DNA from: Parietaria judaica
Lineage: Eukaryota; Streptophyta; Magnoliopsida; Rosales; Urticaceae
Direction of reading: 5' to 3'
DNA length: 64,000 nt
Assembly: GCA_954871525.1 (NCBI GenBank)
Contig: OX940868.1
Coordinates: 29,259,056-29,323,055, forward strand
Position 1 is the first letter of the stretch. The number at the start of each line of letters is the position of its first letter. A model generated the notes under the pieces. It was not told where the DNA came from. It did not search any database and saw nothing but the letters and a program-made list of their open reading frames with translations. The position numbers and the translations under genes are program-made. Positions 14,113-25,844 of this stretch are shown piece by piece.

Positions 14113-17100
14113 CAGCAACCGCCCTCGGATTTCTCCACTTTGTAAATTTTTTGGAAGAAAACAAAAACGGTACACGTCGATGGAGTTTGGAGTTGTTTTA
14201 TCTGTAGTGTGTTTGTGGAGAGCTTCGGCGCTCGGGGTTTCGGACTAATACTGCGGAATAAATGGAGAAATCCGGAAGTTGAAGTGGCTGGCCTGATATA
14301 CTGGTGTGCCCAGGTAAAAACCGAGGCGTTTCTCAGTACAGTTTCAGTTATTGTGTTCGACATTGCTCGTTCAGTTTTCATGTTATTCACCTTTTTCTAA
14401 TCGTCTTTAACGTCGTTATATTAATGTATTTTCACTCGTTAATCAAACATTTGTACGCAATCTCTGGGTGAAATACATAAACATTCTGTGGAACTGTAAG
14501 TAATTCGACTCTCCTGTGATCTATGTGATATGACCAGTTACCGAGCTTACGAAGCTCACTCGCCACTTGATTTATATGGCTTGGTCTCCTGTTTTTACCT
14601 TTTTTTATAGTATATAGGTGTATGTATACGTATATTGTTAATTAACAACGTATCTCAGTATTTCAGAACCGTCGATGAACACAAACCAATTACAAATCCA
14701 TTTTGCGTTCATCAATTTCATGGTTCTTTTAAAACACTTTCATCGGTGGAGTTTTCAGATGGCTTACGTCCGTCTTGTAATGGTAACAAGACAAGGGTTT
14801 CGGTTTAGAACAACACTCTCAATGTTTGCCTAGAAGAGTTGGTTTTATAGTTTTATCTTGAATGTGTGTATATACATTTATTTTTAGCAGTTTTAGTAGT
14901 CGGTGTAAGACACGGATTTAGCGTTTTTAATTGTGATGCCTTGGTTTCGGCTCTCACCGGTCATTTTCGTGTTCGAGGGACGGTTTTCATTGAAAGTGGG
15001 ACCATGTCTGGTTTTGGTTTTGGAATGTCCGAATAACTGAGACCGGATCGAAAGAAGACAGAAAACTTTGAACTGGTTGAGGAATGAGGCAGTTATGGTG
15101 GCGATATTTTCATGTTTAATGATTGGTGAGGGTCAAAGAACATTTTATTAGGAGTTTCTTTGAATGAAGGCTTAACAAATGTCTTCGGCTCACACCAATC
15201 TACAACGTCTTACCCAAAGGATCATGCATTAAGGCATGCCTCAAAACTCTCTATCTCTCTCTTTTTTTTTTTCTTTTTTTTTTTTCCGGGTCTGCATTGA
15301 AATTTCGAGGCAACTAGACATTTGCGGTATGATAGAATTTTCTATTTTTCGTGAGCGAGGTGTTTGAAAAGTTGAAAGCGGAAATATAGCTTAGAGACAA
15401 TGAATAGATACTTCGACACTACTACCTTATTATTTTAGGAGTGATATTATTATTCAAAGTTTTATTTTTATGTTTATTTTTTACACAAAGTTCTCCGATT
15501 AGATATATTTAAAAGTGAGCTCGTATGAGGTTTTCGTTGACATAGGCGTGATATCGACGCATAAATAAATTTTACACCGGAATTCAATTATCAAATATTC
15601 AAACTCATGACATAAAGCCCTCCTCTACATCCGCTGTAGACTTACCAATATGTCAAATGAAAAAAAAAATGTGGACAATAAGAATGGATTCATATTATAA
15701 ACTTTTAAGTCTTAACATATACTTTCAAACATAAAATATGAAATCTACAAAAGTCTCAAGCTTTAATTGGTTGCTTCCTTGAACCGCCGTTGAAGAAAGT
15801 GGGTTTGCTTTTGCTAGTTGAAATCCGTGACTTTCATGAATGTGAGTGTGACATGTCAAAGCTTCTTTGGTTCACGAATTGCATGAATCCAAGATTCAAC
15901 AATTTTGTCATTGACAAATTTATAGGGAAAATCATAAACGAAAACGATAAATATTAGAGAAATTAGGGGGGAAAATGTGGTGCAATGCAATAACGGAAGT
16001 TGTACCATATCAATAAACTTTTACGTTTAAATCTATGAACTATGTTTTCCATTAAAAAAAAAATAAAAAAATCTATGAACTGTGTTTTTGTCGGCCACAA
16101 ATTGGGAGTGATGAGAAGGAAAATAATCCCATGCATTAAAATCGAAATTTCCTTCTAGGGTGAGCCAAATTATTCAATTTTGAGTATTTAAAATTGGGAG
16201 TGAACTTATAAAGGACACAAGAAACCGTTGAATTTAATACCGCATTTACTATTGTTATGGATAAACGACTCTAAAAGTGTAAAATATCGCACCACATAAT
16301 TAAGAATCTAAATGAGGTTAATGATATTAAAATCTTTAAACACCAAATTTACCCCCAACTTGTGGTAGTGAAACCCTATTTTATTTGGAATACTCTCTTA
16401 TATTTTATAATTTACATTTTATCAAATGGGAATTTAGGTGATAAGCTTTTAATATATTTTTTATGATAACCTTACATTAGGCACATATTTAGTGGTTGGA
16501 TAAATGGAAATCCAAGGAAATGATTCTGTGGGCTTTATTAAATAGTATTTAATGTAATATATTTTAGAAACAAGATTAGCATTGAAACTTCCAATAGGAA
16601 AAATGAAAATATTTTTTCCCACCGTTGCAAGTAATGATGTACATAACTAACTAACATAAATAAGTAGTTACTAGGAGAAATTCACATAAAATTTATTACA
16701 TGATTGCATAGCAAAAAATAAAAATAAAAATTACTACATTAATATATTTTACACATGGTTTAATTGAAGATAGCAAAATTAAACCAACTCACCCTCTTAA
16801 ATCCAATCCTTTAGTTTGGGTTTAAATCCTTCTATAACCATGATCATTGATTAATTTAAGTATTTAACACGCTTATAATTTTTTTTTAAAAAAAACCTCA
16901 AATTTATAGTATATGAAAGACTTTTCCACGGTCAACTCTACTCAGCAATCACAGTAAACTTCAATGATTAATATAACTGTCATAATTATATTATTAGCAG
17001 CTCAAAGAATTCAGAGCTCAGATCTTGATCAACCCAGTTCATGAAAAGACACTCCCATGTATACATAACCATATAAATCTATATATATGCAAAATTCAAA

Positions 17101-17180
17101 CTGAAAAAGGGGAAAAGCATCGAACTTTAAGCTTCTCAGACCAAACCCAGATGGGATTTTCCTCTGCAATAATGAACATT
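14113..17180. other. intergenic, AT-rich
   Basis: About 3 kb without a supportable gene. The beginning is the kinase 3' untranslated region. A T-rich run sits near 15260-15285. Around 16030-16090 the word TCTATGAACT(A/G)TGTTTT occurs twice, separated by an A-rich run. I see no intact termini, inverted repeats or protein-like segments. Confidence 0.45.
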
Positions 17181-17513
17181 TCACCACCAGCCATAGACGA
17201 CCTGAGAGTAAGTGGTCTTGACCCACCTGAAGCTCTTCCTGAAGGAGCCCTTCATTTTGCCCTCCACGGCGTAGGCTTTGTACCCGGCGACCCGCTTCTT
17301 CCTCTGCAACTCCGGGTCGTTGAAGCTCCACGACTTCGAGATCGACCCGATGTTGCTCTTGCCTTTCTTGATCTTCACGTCTTTGTGGGGCGCCGCCGCC
17401 GCCGCCTGGTTGGCGCTGTAACACCGCAGATCTTTCATGCTCGTCGGAGCTGCGTACACCTCGATCTGCATGTTGCTGGGGTCTCTGCATGACCTGGATC
17501 TGTAATCCTCCAT
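17181..17513 (-). CDS. DUF3511 protein, intronless
   Basis: The gene is 110 codons plus stop, starting at the ATG complement of 17511-17513 (MEDYRSRS). The C-terminal ~47 residues match what I know of the plant DUF3511 domain: KSWSFNDPELQRKKRVAGYK, then AYAVEGKMKGSFRKSFRWVK and the terminal YSQVVYGWW. The N-terminal part is a variable linker with an Ala run (QAAAAAPHKD) and basic KIKKGKS. Proteins of this family are small, basic and of unknown biochemical function. The open frame extends upstream without a stop, but that part has no conservation and is read from leader-like sequence, so the internal ATG was chosen. GC is clearly higher than in the flanks. Confidence 0.88.
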   Translation of the reverse strand: MEDYRSRSCRDPSNMQIEVYAAPTSMKDLRCYSANQAAAAAPHKDVKIKKGKSNIGSISKSWSFNDPELQRKKRVAGYKAYAVEGKMKGSFRKSFRWVKTTYSQVVYGWW

Positions 17514-17806
17514 GGGAGAGAACCCCAGATAGAGAAAGGTGGAGCTTGAGAGGTTTTGTGAAGAGAGAGAGAGGACTATGCAGTCTATGCTATGCTCTTC
17601 TCCTTTTTGGCCTTTTCTTTGGTCTGTTTGGAATAGTTTGCTTTTATTACAAGTCATTGGTGCATTTTGCTGTGTTATGACCATTATGTCTTGGTTGTTT
17701 GTTGTATCATCGTGTGTGTTTCTTAGTGTTTTGGTAATTTTCAAGGGGGTGTTTATGGTCTTGTCATGCATATATTCAAGCAATTTATTTTCTTAAAGAT
17801 AATTAA

Positions 17807-17989
17807 GGCATAAGTTCCTATTCGAACGTGGATCGGCGTACGGATTAAGTCTATCGATATTGAGTAAAACATGTTATCAAATACCATTGTACCGTCTCGT
17901 GATATATCATGAATAGAGATATTTGGAATCACGTTTAACAAGATCCTAAACTTGCCGATCATCTTTGGATAACAATAGGAACTTATGCC
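17807..17989. mobile_element. short MITE-like element with perfect 16-bp terminal inverted repeats
   Basis: Left end 17807-17822 reads GGCATAAGTTCCTATT and right end 17974-17989 is its exact reverse complement. Imperfect complementarity continues inward, with GATCGGC on both arms. Total length is 183 bp. No matching target-site duplication is obvious, so the superfamily is not assigned. Confidence 0.6.
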
Positions 17990-18589
17990 GCAATTATCGT
18001 TTAATTTATCTTGTGGAATAGTCTCATGATCTCTCATGACAAACACACACACATGACACAACTGTGATTTGGGGAAGTTGCTTGAGCCAAGCCTGCTTTG
18101 TTTGACTAGTCTTTTTCTGTGTACACGTGGCATTATAGCAATTGACCATAAAATCATAAGAGGCTTTTTAAGAGCATATGATACAGAATTTGTTTCTTCA
18201 TTCATCAATTCTATCTCAAATATGTAACTGCTTTGATTGGTCTTTCACAAATTGTTGAATTTATTTTGGTATGACGTGATGATGAGTTGAATTGATTATT
18301 TTTTCAATCATAGCATATCTTTTTGTATCTATTTTATTGGCCCGTGGGAAAAAGGGTAATTTGCTTGGAAATAGAAGTCGCAATATCTTTAAGATAGGGA
18401 AGCCAAATCTTATGTATACAAAAATAAGTTAAATATAAGAAATAGAAGAAGAAAAAATAAACGTGTAATTAACGAGGTCTACGGTTCCTATGATTGAGTA
18501 AGGGTTTAGTTTGCGCGTTCGGAGGGCACACGTTTAAGTCTTGTAGGCGTGTTTTGCGCGTTTCTCAGATTTTACGGGATTGAGTTTTG

Positions 18590-18800
18590 GATCGGTCTTG
18601 TTGAGGGCGGTTTGGTTTATTTTCCCGCCGAGCCCGCGTTGATTTTTCCGGGCCGGGCCACATTAACTTTTCTTGTCCAGCTCCGGTTAACTTTTTTGTT
18701 AGCCTTTTTGGATCAAGTCCGTTGACTTTTTTAGACCAGACCCGATTCGTTTTCGTGGACTTTTAGTCGTTTTGGACCTTTAGGTGCGTTTGTTTGGATT
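18590..18800. repeat. degenerate tandem block of GTTGACTTTT/CCCG units
   Basis: Successive units of roughly 30 bp combine a GTTGACTTTT or GTTAACTTTT word with a GC-rich GACC/CCCG word. The same unit in opposite orientation fills 33380-33660. The sequences are too diverged to define a clean period by eye. Confidence 0.5.
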
Positions 18801-19618
18801 GGGCCTTAACTTTTTTAAGCTCTAAATATAACCCATAACATCGGACATTTCGATAACTGCGATTTTAAAATAATTAATAAAGTGCTTGATAAAGATGTTT
18901 TGATTGTAAAATACCCCACAAGTATGGCATGTGAGTAGTTTTGTTGAGGATTTCAAAGAGTTAAGGAAGTTTTATAAATGGAAGAAAGAAAAAAGGGGCT
19001 TGGAAACCAGCACTACATTTAAGCAGATCAAGTAGGTGGAATGGAAATGGGACCACCATTGTTATTCACAATTCTTCTCTCTCAAGCTGGTACAACTGTC
19101 TGTAAGAGCATCTGCAAGGATGCGGGATAACACCAAATATAGTGTTAGTGGAGGGCAATTGCAATTCCAACGATGCTGCATTTCTTGCGCTATTATAGCG
19201 TGATTCATGCTTTTTGAATAGTGTCCCACTATATTTAGTGGGACACTGTTCACGAACGGCAATTTTTTTTTATCAATTAAAATATTGAGTTAAAATAAGT
19301 TAATTAATGGTATTAAATTAAATATGATTTGTATTATTACTTAAATGAGTGATTGTATGATTTGTATTTTTAATTTATAGTGTGATTAAATTATTTTATC
19401 GAAAAATGATTTTAATTATTTTAAATTTTAATTAACATAAAATATAACTTTGTAGAAGACATCAAAAATAATACACAAATTGATTAACGAAATACACAAT
19501 AAAGTTCAATTAAAACAATAGCAACACAAATTACAAGAGTAAAACCAAACAAAATTAACATAAAAACGAAATGCAACACGATAGTTCATAAAGACATAAA
19601 ATAAACTTAAATAATAAT

Positions 19619-19915
19619 CTAATAGCCGGGAAAATTATTTCCAGCTCCACCAAGATAATTATAATATTGGGTAAACTCGTTGCGGTCATTTGGTGATCTT
19701 TGGTCTTCATCTTGAGCTGGATCTCCTTGATTACGGGATGCGCGATATTGGGAACCTTCTCCTTGTTCTCCATATTGGTTTGTTTGTGCTCTTTTGCTAA
19801 AAATTCTTTCTCTTTCTTTTTCAATATAGGCACGAGCCGCTGGATTATCTTGCTGATGGTATATATCCAAAATGGTCCACTCTTGTTCAAACAATTCATG
19901 ATCCACGTGGTCCAA
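19619..19915 (-). pseudogene. possible ORF1 (accessory protein) remnant of the Harbinger element
   Basis: A 98-codon open frame rich in Gln, Glu, Arg and Asn. It includes ARAYIEKERERIF and ends in Tyr/Gly-rich GGAGNNFPGY. Its place inside the element, pointing towards the left terminus and opposite to the transposase, fits the second gene (Myb/SANT-type ORF1) of PIF/Harbinger elements. The DNA-binding domain itself is not present, so the assignment rests on position. It is truncated at the central deletion. Confidence 0.4.
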
Positions 19916-19921
19916 AAAAAA

Positions 19922-20290
19922 AAATTATTTGCAATGAAACAAGAAGCGTGTAGAAAGGATGTGGAGCGTGCATTTGGAGTACTACAACAAAGATTTGCAA
20001 TTCTGGCCGGACCATCACGCTCCTGGAGTAAGAGAGTGTTACATGATATAATGACAGCTTGTATCATTATGCATAATATGGTCATAGAGGATGAACGTGA
20101 TGTTAATGCAATGATTCAAGAGCGAGCCGAAGTCCCACCTGCAGGAGTTGAGATGATAGGTAGTGAGGATGCTAGATTTCAAGAATTTTTAGCTCGACAC
20201 AGACAAATCAAGGATAGAGAAGCTCATTTTGAACTCCGAAATGCACTAATTGAACACTTGTGGAGTGAATTTGGTAATTCAGAGAGTTAG
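19922..20290 (+). pseudogene. PIF/Harbinger transposase, C-terminal fragment
   Basis: The reading frame encodes KQEACRKDVERAFGVLQQRF, then SWSKRVLHDIMTACIIMHNM, the conserved end of plant Harbinger transposases (DDE_4-like nuclease). The Glu of the VERAFG motif is, to my knowledge, the third catalytic acid of the DDE triad. The N-terminal two thirds of the enzyme, with the other two acids, are missing. The product cannot be active. Confidence 0.8.
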
Positions 20291-20668
20291 TACAATGAAA
20301 TTTATCTTGTGTGTTTTCTTAGTTATTTTAATGTAATATGTTTTCCGAGTAATGTAATTTTATTTAAATTTGAATTTGTTTTCAATTTTGTATTATTATT
20401 AAAACTAATATTATTATTATTTAATTATGTGTTAATTAATTATTGATTAATTATGTAATATTAATATTAACTATATATAATAAAGATTTATCAAAATTAT
20501 TAAATAATAAAAAGAATCTTTGATATAATAATATAATAATGAAGAATATTCTTTTTAGTGTGAAATTTGGTGTTGTGGTTGGAGATGAAATAAATTTGGT
20601 GTTAAAATTACACTAAATTTGGTGTAATTTCAACACCAAATATAGTGCAAAGGTTGGAGATGCCCTAA

Positions 20669-21643
20669 TCCCCAAGCTTGACTCTTCAGGTTTTTTGCCA
20701 TTCTTTAGACAACACATGGAATAAAGAACTTCCATGTGACTATATATTTAGTGATTTTAGCAAAATAGGTGAGAAAGTGAGTGACTCACTGGATCATACA
20801 TACATACATACCCTATAATAATAAACAATTAATTCTGTAATGAAGAGAAAATCTTGTCAAGTGTCTGTCCAAGCAATAAATTTCTGGATCAAACATCAAC
20901 TTTGTTCATTATGTTTGGTTTGGTATCTCCTTTAAATGATTTATTAGGTGGGAAAATATCATCAATAAAAGCTCTCGCTCATCAACAACTACGTACTTGT
21001 TCACCAAGCCAGAAGCCGAAAATGTATTAGAAGCCGACATATGTGAAATTGTAACATTTCCCCGAAAAATACGGTCGGGTACATAAAAAATCAAATGTTT
21101 GCTAGGAGATTTTTTTTGGTCAATTAAATAGCTTAATATTTAAAAATAATTTAATAACTAATATATGTAAGTTCAAGTTTATGTTAGTAATAATAGTAGT
21201 ACTGTTAGTAATCTTCAATTACGTATTGATTTAATCAAGAACGCAAATCCAAATCTTTTGACCATAATCCACGTGTCGATATTAGATAACACAAAAATAT
21301 CTCACGAAAATTGCAAAGACAGTTAAGAAATCAACACAGAGATTATACCCCAATTACATGATTCAAAATCCCTTCTTAGACAATTCTCAGAAGGAAATGA
21401 AAAAAAAGGTCCTTAAATACAAAAATAAAAACCCTAAAAAAACCGAAACAAAATTTCCAATAATAAAAGCCCGAATCCACCGCAACGAACCACCTCAGTC
21501 CCCCGGTTGCAGCGTCACAGGACGGATATCATTACACGGTCAGATTATATGTTCAACCGACATTAAAATAATAATTAAAAAAAACCATTAAATAAATAGT
21601 ACTTGCACGAGCCAATATAAGAAGACCCAAAAATTCACTCCGC
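20669..21643. other. intergenic; 3' region of eIF4A
   Basis: AT-rich with no supported gene. The part closest to 21644 is the 3' untranslated region of the minus-strand eIF4A gene, with ordinary A/T-rich polyadenylation-type sequence. No repeat structure stands out. Confidence 0.45.
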
Positions 21644-23253
21644 TCAGAGAAGATCAGCGACGTTGGACGGCAGCTCCTCAACGACGACGTTGTAAAACTT
21701 CTGGATGTCAAAGAGCATCCTCTCGTCTTCCTTCGTCACAAAGTTGATGGCAACACCCTTCCTCCCGAACCGACCGCTTCTTCCGATACGGTGGAGGTAG
21801 TTCTCCGGCTGGGTCGGGAGGTCGTAGTTGATGACGAGCGAGACTTGCTGCACATCGATACCACGGGCGAGGAGATCAGTGGTGATGAGCACTCGCGAGG
21901 AGCCGGAACGGAACTCACGCATGATGATGTCACGTGTATTCTGGTCCATGTCACCGTGGGTGGCGGAGACTGTGTGGTCGCGGCTGCGCATCTTGTCGGT
22001 CAGCCAATCCACCTTTCGCCGGGTGTTGACAAAGATAACACTCTGCGTGATGGCAAGGGTTTCGTAGAGATCACAGAGGGTCTCGAGCTTCCAATCCTCC
22101 TTCTCCACGTTCACATGGAACTGCTTGATACCTTCAAGGGTGAGTTCGTCACGCTTCACCAGAATCCTCACTGGCTTGTTCATGAATTTGCGGGTGATTT
22201 CGAGCGCTTCTGGTGGCATGGTGGCGGAGAACACACCGACCTGGACCTTCGACGGGAGGAGCTGGAAGATGTCATAGATCTGGCAAAGCAAAAGATGATT
22301 AGAGCCGAATCAAGCTGTGCCCTATGATTCAAGCAAGATGTTGAATATACCTCTAGATCTCGACCACCATAAGTACGAGTTTATATATTATAGCAAGGAC
22401 AACCAATCAGAACAAATAATGCTAGGAGTGACTTTATCTATATAATGACAAGACCGTGTTCAAATGACGAACCTGATCCTTGAACCCACGAGAGAGCATT
22501 TCATCAGCCTCATCTAGAACAAACATCTTGATGTAGTCCGGGCGAAGTGACTGCCTTCGCAGCATGTCGAACACACGGCCAGGAGTTCCAACAACAACGT
22601 GCACGCCAGCTTGAAGGATACGCTGATCCTCACGGACACTGGTCCCACCAACACAAGCATGAACCTTCACGCCAAGATAGTCACCGAGCGCTCGCATGAC
22701 CTTCTCGATCTGCTGTGCCAGCTCTCTGGTGGGTGCCAAGACCAAAGCCTGGCACTGGACCACATCATAATCAAGTTGTTGCAACACGCCGGAGCAGAAA
22801 GTAGCAGTTTTCCCAGTTCCAGACTGAGCTTGTTGAATCACATCCAGACCCTTGCAGAAAGGAACGATTCCCCTTTGCTGGATTGCAGAAGGCTTCTCAA
22901 AACCTTCAAGCAAGATCCAAAATCAGAAATTGATAATAGCGAGTGAGTTGGTGAAGAAATAACAGGTTTTTGAAGCTATACCATAAGCATAGATGCCTCT
23001 AAGGAGATTCTCTTGCAATCCCATGGCATCAAAACTGTCATGGACTTCATCGTAGGAAGTGAAAAAGTCTTGTCCATCGGCTGAGAGCCTATAATTATTA
23101 TCCACGATAAGCATTAGCGGAAATTAGCAGTACACAACACGCATGGCCAACCTAGATGTAGCGAACATAAAAACGAAACACATACAAGTCATTCATCTTG
23201 GAGTCATAGTGTTTCGTATCAAACTGAGATCCTTCAGGAGCAAGACCAGCCAT
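21644..23253 (-). CDS. EIF4A: eukaryotic initiation factor 4A (DEAD-box RNA helicase), 4 coding exons
   Basis: Coding exons in transcript order: 23253-23186, 23088-22982, 22903-22473, 22279-21644. The protein has 413 residues, the normal length for plant eIF4A. It is the ATP-dependent RNA helicase of the eIF4F complex that unwinds 5' leaders in the cytosol. All helicase motifs are present: Q motif [11 protein letters not shown] (60-70), motif I AQSGTGKT (84-91), PTRELAQQ (116-123), TPGR (165-168), DEAD (189-192), SAT (220-222), VIFVNT (283-288), RGID (341-344) and HRIGRSGR (365-372). It ends in the canonical [12 protein letters not shown]. All introns are GT-AG. The start ATG lies two bases after a splice acceptor, so the 5' leader is spliced (see the leader intron entry). 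The gene is intact and probably highly expressed. Confidence 0.97.
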
Positions 23254-23255
23254 AT

Positions 23256-24839
23256 CTGCAGAAGACAGCAATCAATTCGTGAATTAGTAACTTTTTTTTA
23301 TCAAGAAATTAATAACTCGCTTTTAGCATTTTTTGAATGACAAAAAAAGAGAAAAACACAACAAATAGCATTGAAGAAATGATCAATAAAGTTTTATTTA
23401 ATAGAAATATGTGACAGAAGAGCCAAGCTTGCACTCCAAAGAAATCAGAGCACAAGTATTAAACTCCTGTTTAACTTTCTGGAGAAGATGTAAAGGGCAG
23501 GTATGCATCTGCTGAATTGGGGATAAATCCCGCAAAAGAAACCATCAATGCCCACTTCCCAATGAAATTAAGAAAAAAATTCATGCACACAACTTTGTGA
23601 TACAAAAGTAATAAAAAAGAAGAAAAAAGGCACAGGCGCACAATAGAATTACTACTATTGGTCGCGACTAAGGATGTACATGAAGCAAAACGTGTAAGAA
23701 CTCTCCTCACTGGATAGCAAAAAAATACAATGTTACCGAAGAGCCAAGCTTGCAAAACCAGTGATACAGGAATACAAGTATTAAACTCCAGTTTTTCTTT
23801 CTGGAGAGAGCAGTATTTGTCAGCAAATTGAGTATAAACTCGACAACTAACAAATTAATTATTGCCCACTCCTCCATCTAATCTACGAACTTCGTTCACG
23901 CCCTCAACACTCTCTTCAATGGATACCCCGCTGACAAAACTATATCTTTAATCCTAAAACTATGTAACCGAAGAGCCAAGCTTGAAAACCAGTGGTACAG
24001 GAATACAAGTATTAAACTCCAGTTTTGCTTTCAGGAGAAAGCAGTATTTGTCGCGCGACATTTGAGTATAAACTCCACAACAAACAAATGATTTATTGCC
24101 CACTCCTCAATCTAATCTAACAAAAACATTTAAGTCCTCACAACACTCTCTTAACTGGATAACTAGCTAGTAAGACTTTTTATATTTAATCCGAATAAAC
24201 GTGTTACCGAAGAGCCAAGCTTGAAAACCAGTGATACAGGAATACAAGTATTAAACTCCAGTCTTGCTTTAAGGAGAGGGCAGTATAAGTCAGCGATACC
24301 GAGTATAAACTCGAAAACAAACAAATTCTCGATTGCTCACTCCTCTCCACATAATTTAAGAAAAAACGTCAAGTCCTCACAACACTCTTCTCGCGAGCCA
24401 GTAAAACTATTTTTCAAACCAACAAATATGTCACCGAAGAGCCAAGCTTGAAAACCAGTGATACAGGAACCCAAGTATTAAACTCCAGTTTCGCTTTCAG
24501 GAGAGGCCAGTATTTGTCAGCAACATCGAGCATAAACTCCAAACAAACAAATTCATTATTGCCTACTCCTCCATCGAATATAAAGAAAAGCTTGAAATCC
24601 CATAATGCAATCACTAAGATACGCTTTAATCTGACTTAAAATATATATAAAAAAAAAACACGAACTCAAATCCAAAAATCTATGTCGAGTAATCATAGAT
24701 CAACAAAAAAAAAAAAAAAAAAACTTAGTCGCGGCACAGAATCGAAAACGAAACTTCGCGGCTTGCTACCATACTCGGAAACACGAAGATGCGAAGCACA
24801 AATCAAGATAGAGAGATGGAGGAAGCTGTATGTATATAC
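23256..24839 (-). other. leader (5'-UTR) intron of eIF4A
   Basis: On the minus strand the acceptor TCTTCTGCAG ends at 23256, two bases before the ATG. Upstream, a good donor (GCAG/GTATAT) lies at 24839, preceded by a TC-rich, CCCTAGC-containing leader. The implied intron is about 1584 bp. Long first introns in leaders are typical of strongly expressed plant genes and often enhance expression. Most of this intron is tandem repeat. The donor choice is inferred from sequence only. Confidence 0.7.
23417..24620. repeat. ~230-bp tandem repeat, about five units, inside the eIF4A leader intron
   Basis: Units begin with GAAGAGCCAAGCTT at 23417, 23738, 23970, 24209 and 24436. Each contains CAAGTATTAAACTCC, a TTTC(T/A)GGAGA word, GAGTATAAACTC and a GCCCACTCC-type word in the same order. 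Spacing is 321, 232, 239 and 227 bp; the first unit is the most diverged. Middle units are clearly similar but not identical, so this is an older minisatellite array rather than one recent slip. Confidence 0.9.
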
Positions 24840-24947
24840 CTGCGATCAGAGATTGTGGGAGGGAGAGAGAGAGAGCTAGGGTTTGGCAAACTCCTCGGAT
24901 CTGCGCCGCGGAGTTGAAGAAGAGAGGCGGCTTTGGAAGAGAAGAGT

Positions 24948-24958
24948 TTATAATATAT
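24948..24958 (-). promoter_or_regulatory. TATA box of eIF4A
   Basis: On the minus strand the sequence ATATATTATAAAC lies about 110-120 bp upstream of the predicted leader donor. It is followed by a TC-rich leader containing CTCCGCGGCGCAG and AAACCCTAGCTC. This is a standard plant core promoter layout, and transcription would begin near 24920-24925. Confidence 0.6.
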
Positions 24959-24959
24959 T

Positions 24960-25540
24960 TTTCACCACAACACTCTCCTCTTTTTAGGTTATGTCTACCA
25001 GCCCAATACTTTTCTCAATTTACTATTTTGGCCCTCTAACTTTCGCTTTATTACTCATACGCCCTTCGAGTATATTCTTCCTTCTATATTACGACGAGAA
25101 TATATACGTCGTTCCGTAAAGTAGATTTGAGAGATAAGTTTAACTCGTCAATTATCTTTATTATGTAACAATAAATTAAGATTTAAGATCGAGTATATAT
25201 TCTTTTTGAGGGAAATTTTTACCTATTATTGTTAGTTGATAAAACGTTTTTTTTTCTTCTTCGTTTCACGTCAATAATATATCAAATATAGTTTAAATGT
25301 TAATATTGTCAAGTGTGTAATAAATAACAATTTAATACTTAAATCAATGCTTCAACCGATTCAATGTTTTCGAAAAATTAAGTAAAATATTTTTTAATTA
25401 TTTTTAAAATTCTGAGTTAAAAAAAAAAAAAAAAACCACAAGTTCAAGTGTTCAATCAAGCTGTATTAAAAAAAGATAAGAGTCCATTGGTATTAAAAAT
25501 TTAATGGTTTTTTTTTAAGAAGTTGCATCGAAATATTTAT
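24960..25540. other. intergenic, AT-rich
   Basis: Upstream of the eIF4A promoter. AT-rich with a poly-A run near 25420. Nothing gene-like is seen. Confidence 0.4.
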
Positions 25541-25793
25541 GAGAAATTGCACCAAATAGCTAAATTGAAACTTTGATTTTGCAAAATAGCCAAACTTTGG
25601 TTAATTTTGTAAACTAGCCAATTAACATGAGGTGTCACATTTAATTCAAATTTTAATAATAAAATACCCTTTAATTAACCATTTTCGTTTATTATTTTCG
25701 TAATTAATTAAATTGGTAATTATCATTATCCCACAAATCATGGTATGATTAATTGTGCACAAATTTTGGAATTTAATTACAAATTTTGAATCA

Positions 25794-25838
<45 letters not shown>
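25794..25838. repeat. (CT)n microsatellite
   Basis: About 22 uninterrupted CT units immediately before the captured LRR coding fragment. It could be the pyrimidine-rich leader of the donor gene, expanded after capture. Confidence 0.9.
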
Positions 25839-25840
<2 letters not shown>

Positions 25841-25844
25841 AATC

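Larger units (their letters stand above)
17514..19102. other. intergenic with a MITE and a degenerate repeat block
   Basis: Holds the DUF3511 promoter, a 183-bp element with perfect 16-bp inverted ends (separate entry) and, at about 18590-18800, a degenerate tandem block built on GTTGACTTTT alternating with CCCG-rich words. A 151-codon minus-strand frame at 17753-18208 covers the MITE and is not considered a gene. Confidence 0.45.
19106..20665. mobile_element. PIF/Harbinger DNA transposon, internally deleted
   Basis: The element is 1560 bp, flanked by TAA at 19103-19105 and 20666-20668, the TWA target duplication of PIF/Harbinger elements. The left terminus is GAGCATCTGCAAGGATGC and the right terminus, reverse complemented, is GGGCATCTCCAACCTTTGC: imperfect inverted repeats of the common plant Harbinger type. 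Subterminal copies of AACACCAAATATAGTG occur at both ends. Inside are a transposase C-terminal fragment on + (19922-20290) and a separate open frame on - (19619-19915). The two are divergent from a central A-rich junction where the rest of both genes appears deleted. Confidence 0.85.

Noticed and set aside
17753..18208. 151-codon frame on the minus strand
   Set aside because: It overlaps the 183-bp inverted-repeat element and has no recognisable domain.
23417..24620. CRISPR-like array
   Set aside because: Units are ~230 bp and similar throughout, without short repeat/spacer structure. This is plant intronic minisatellite DNA.
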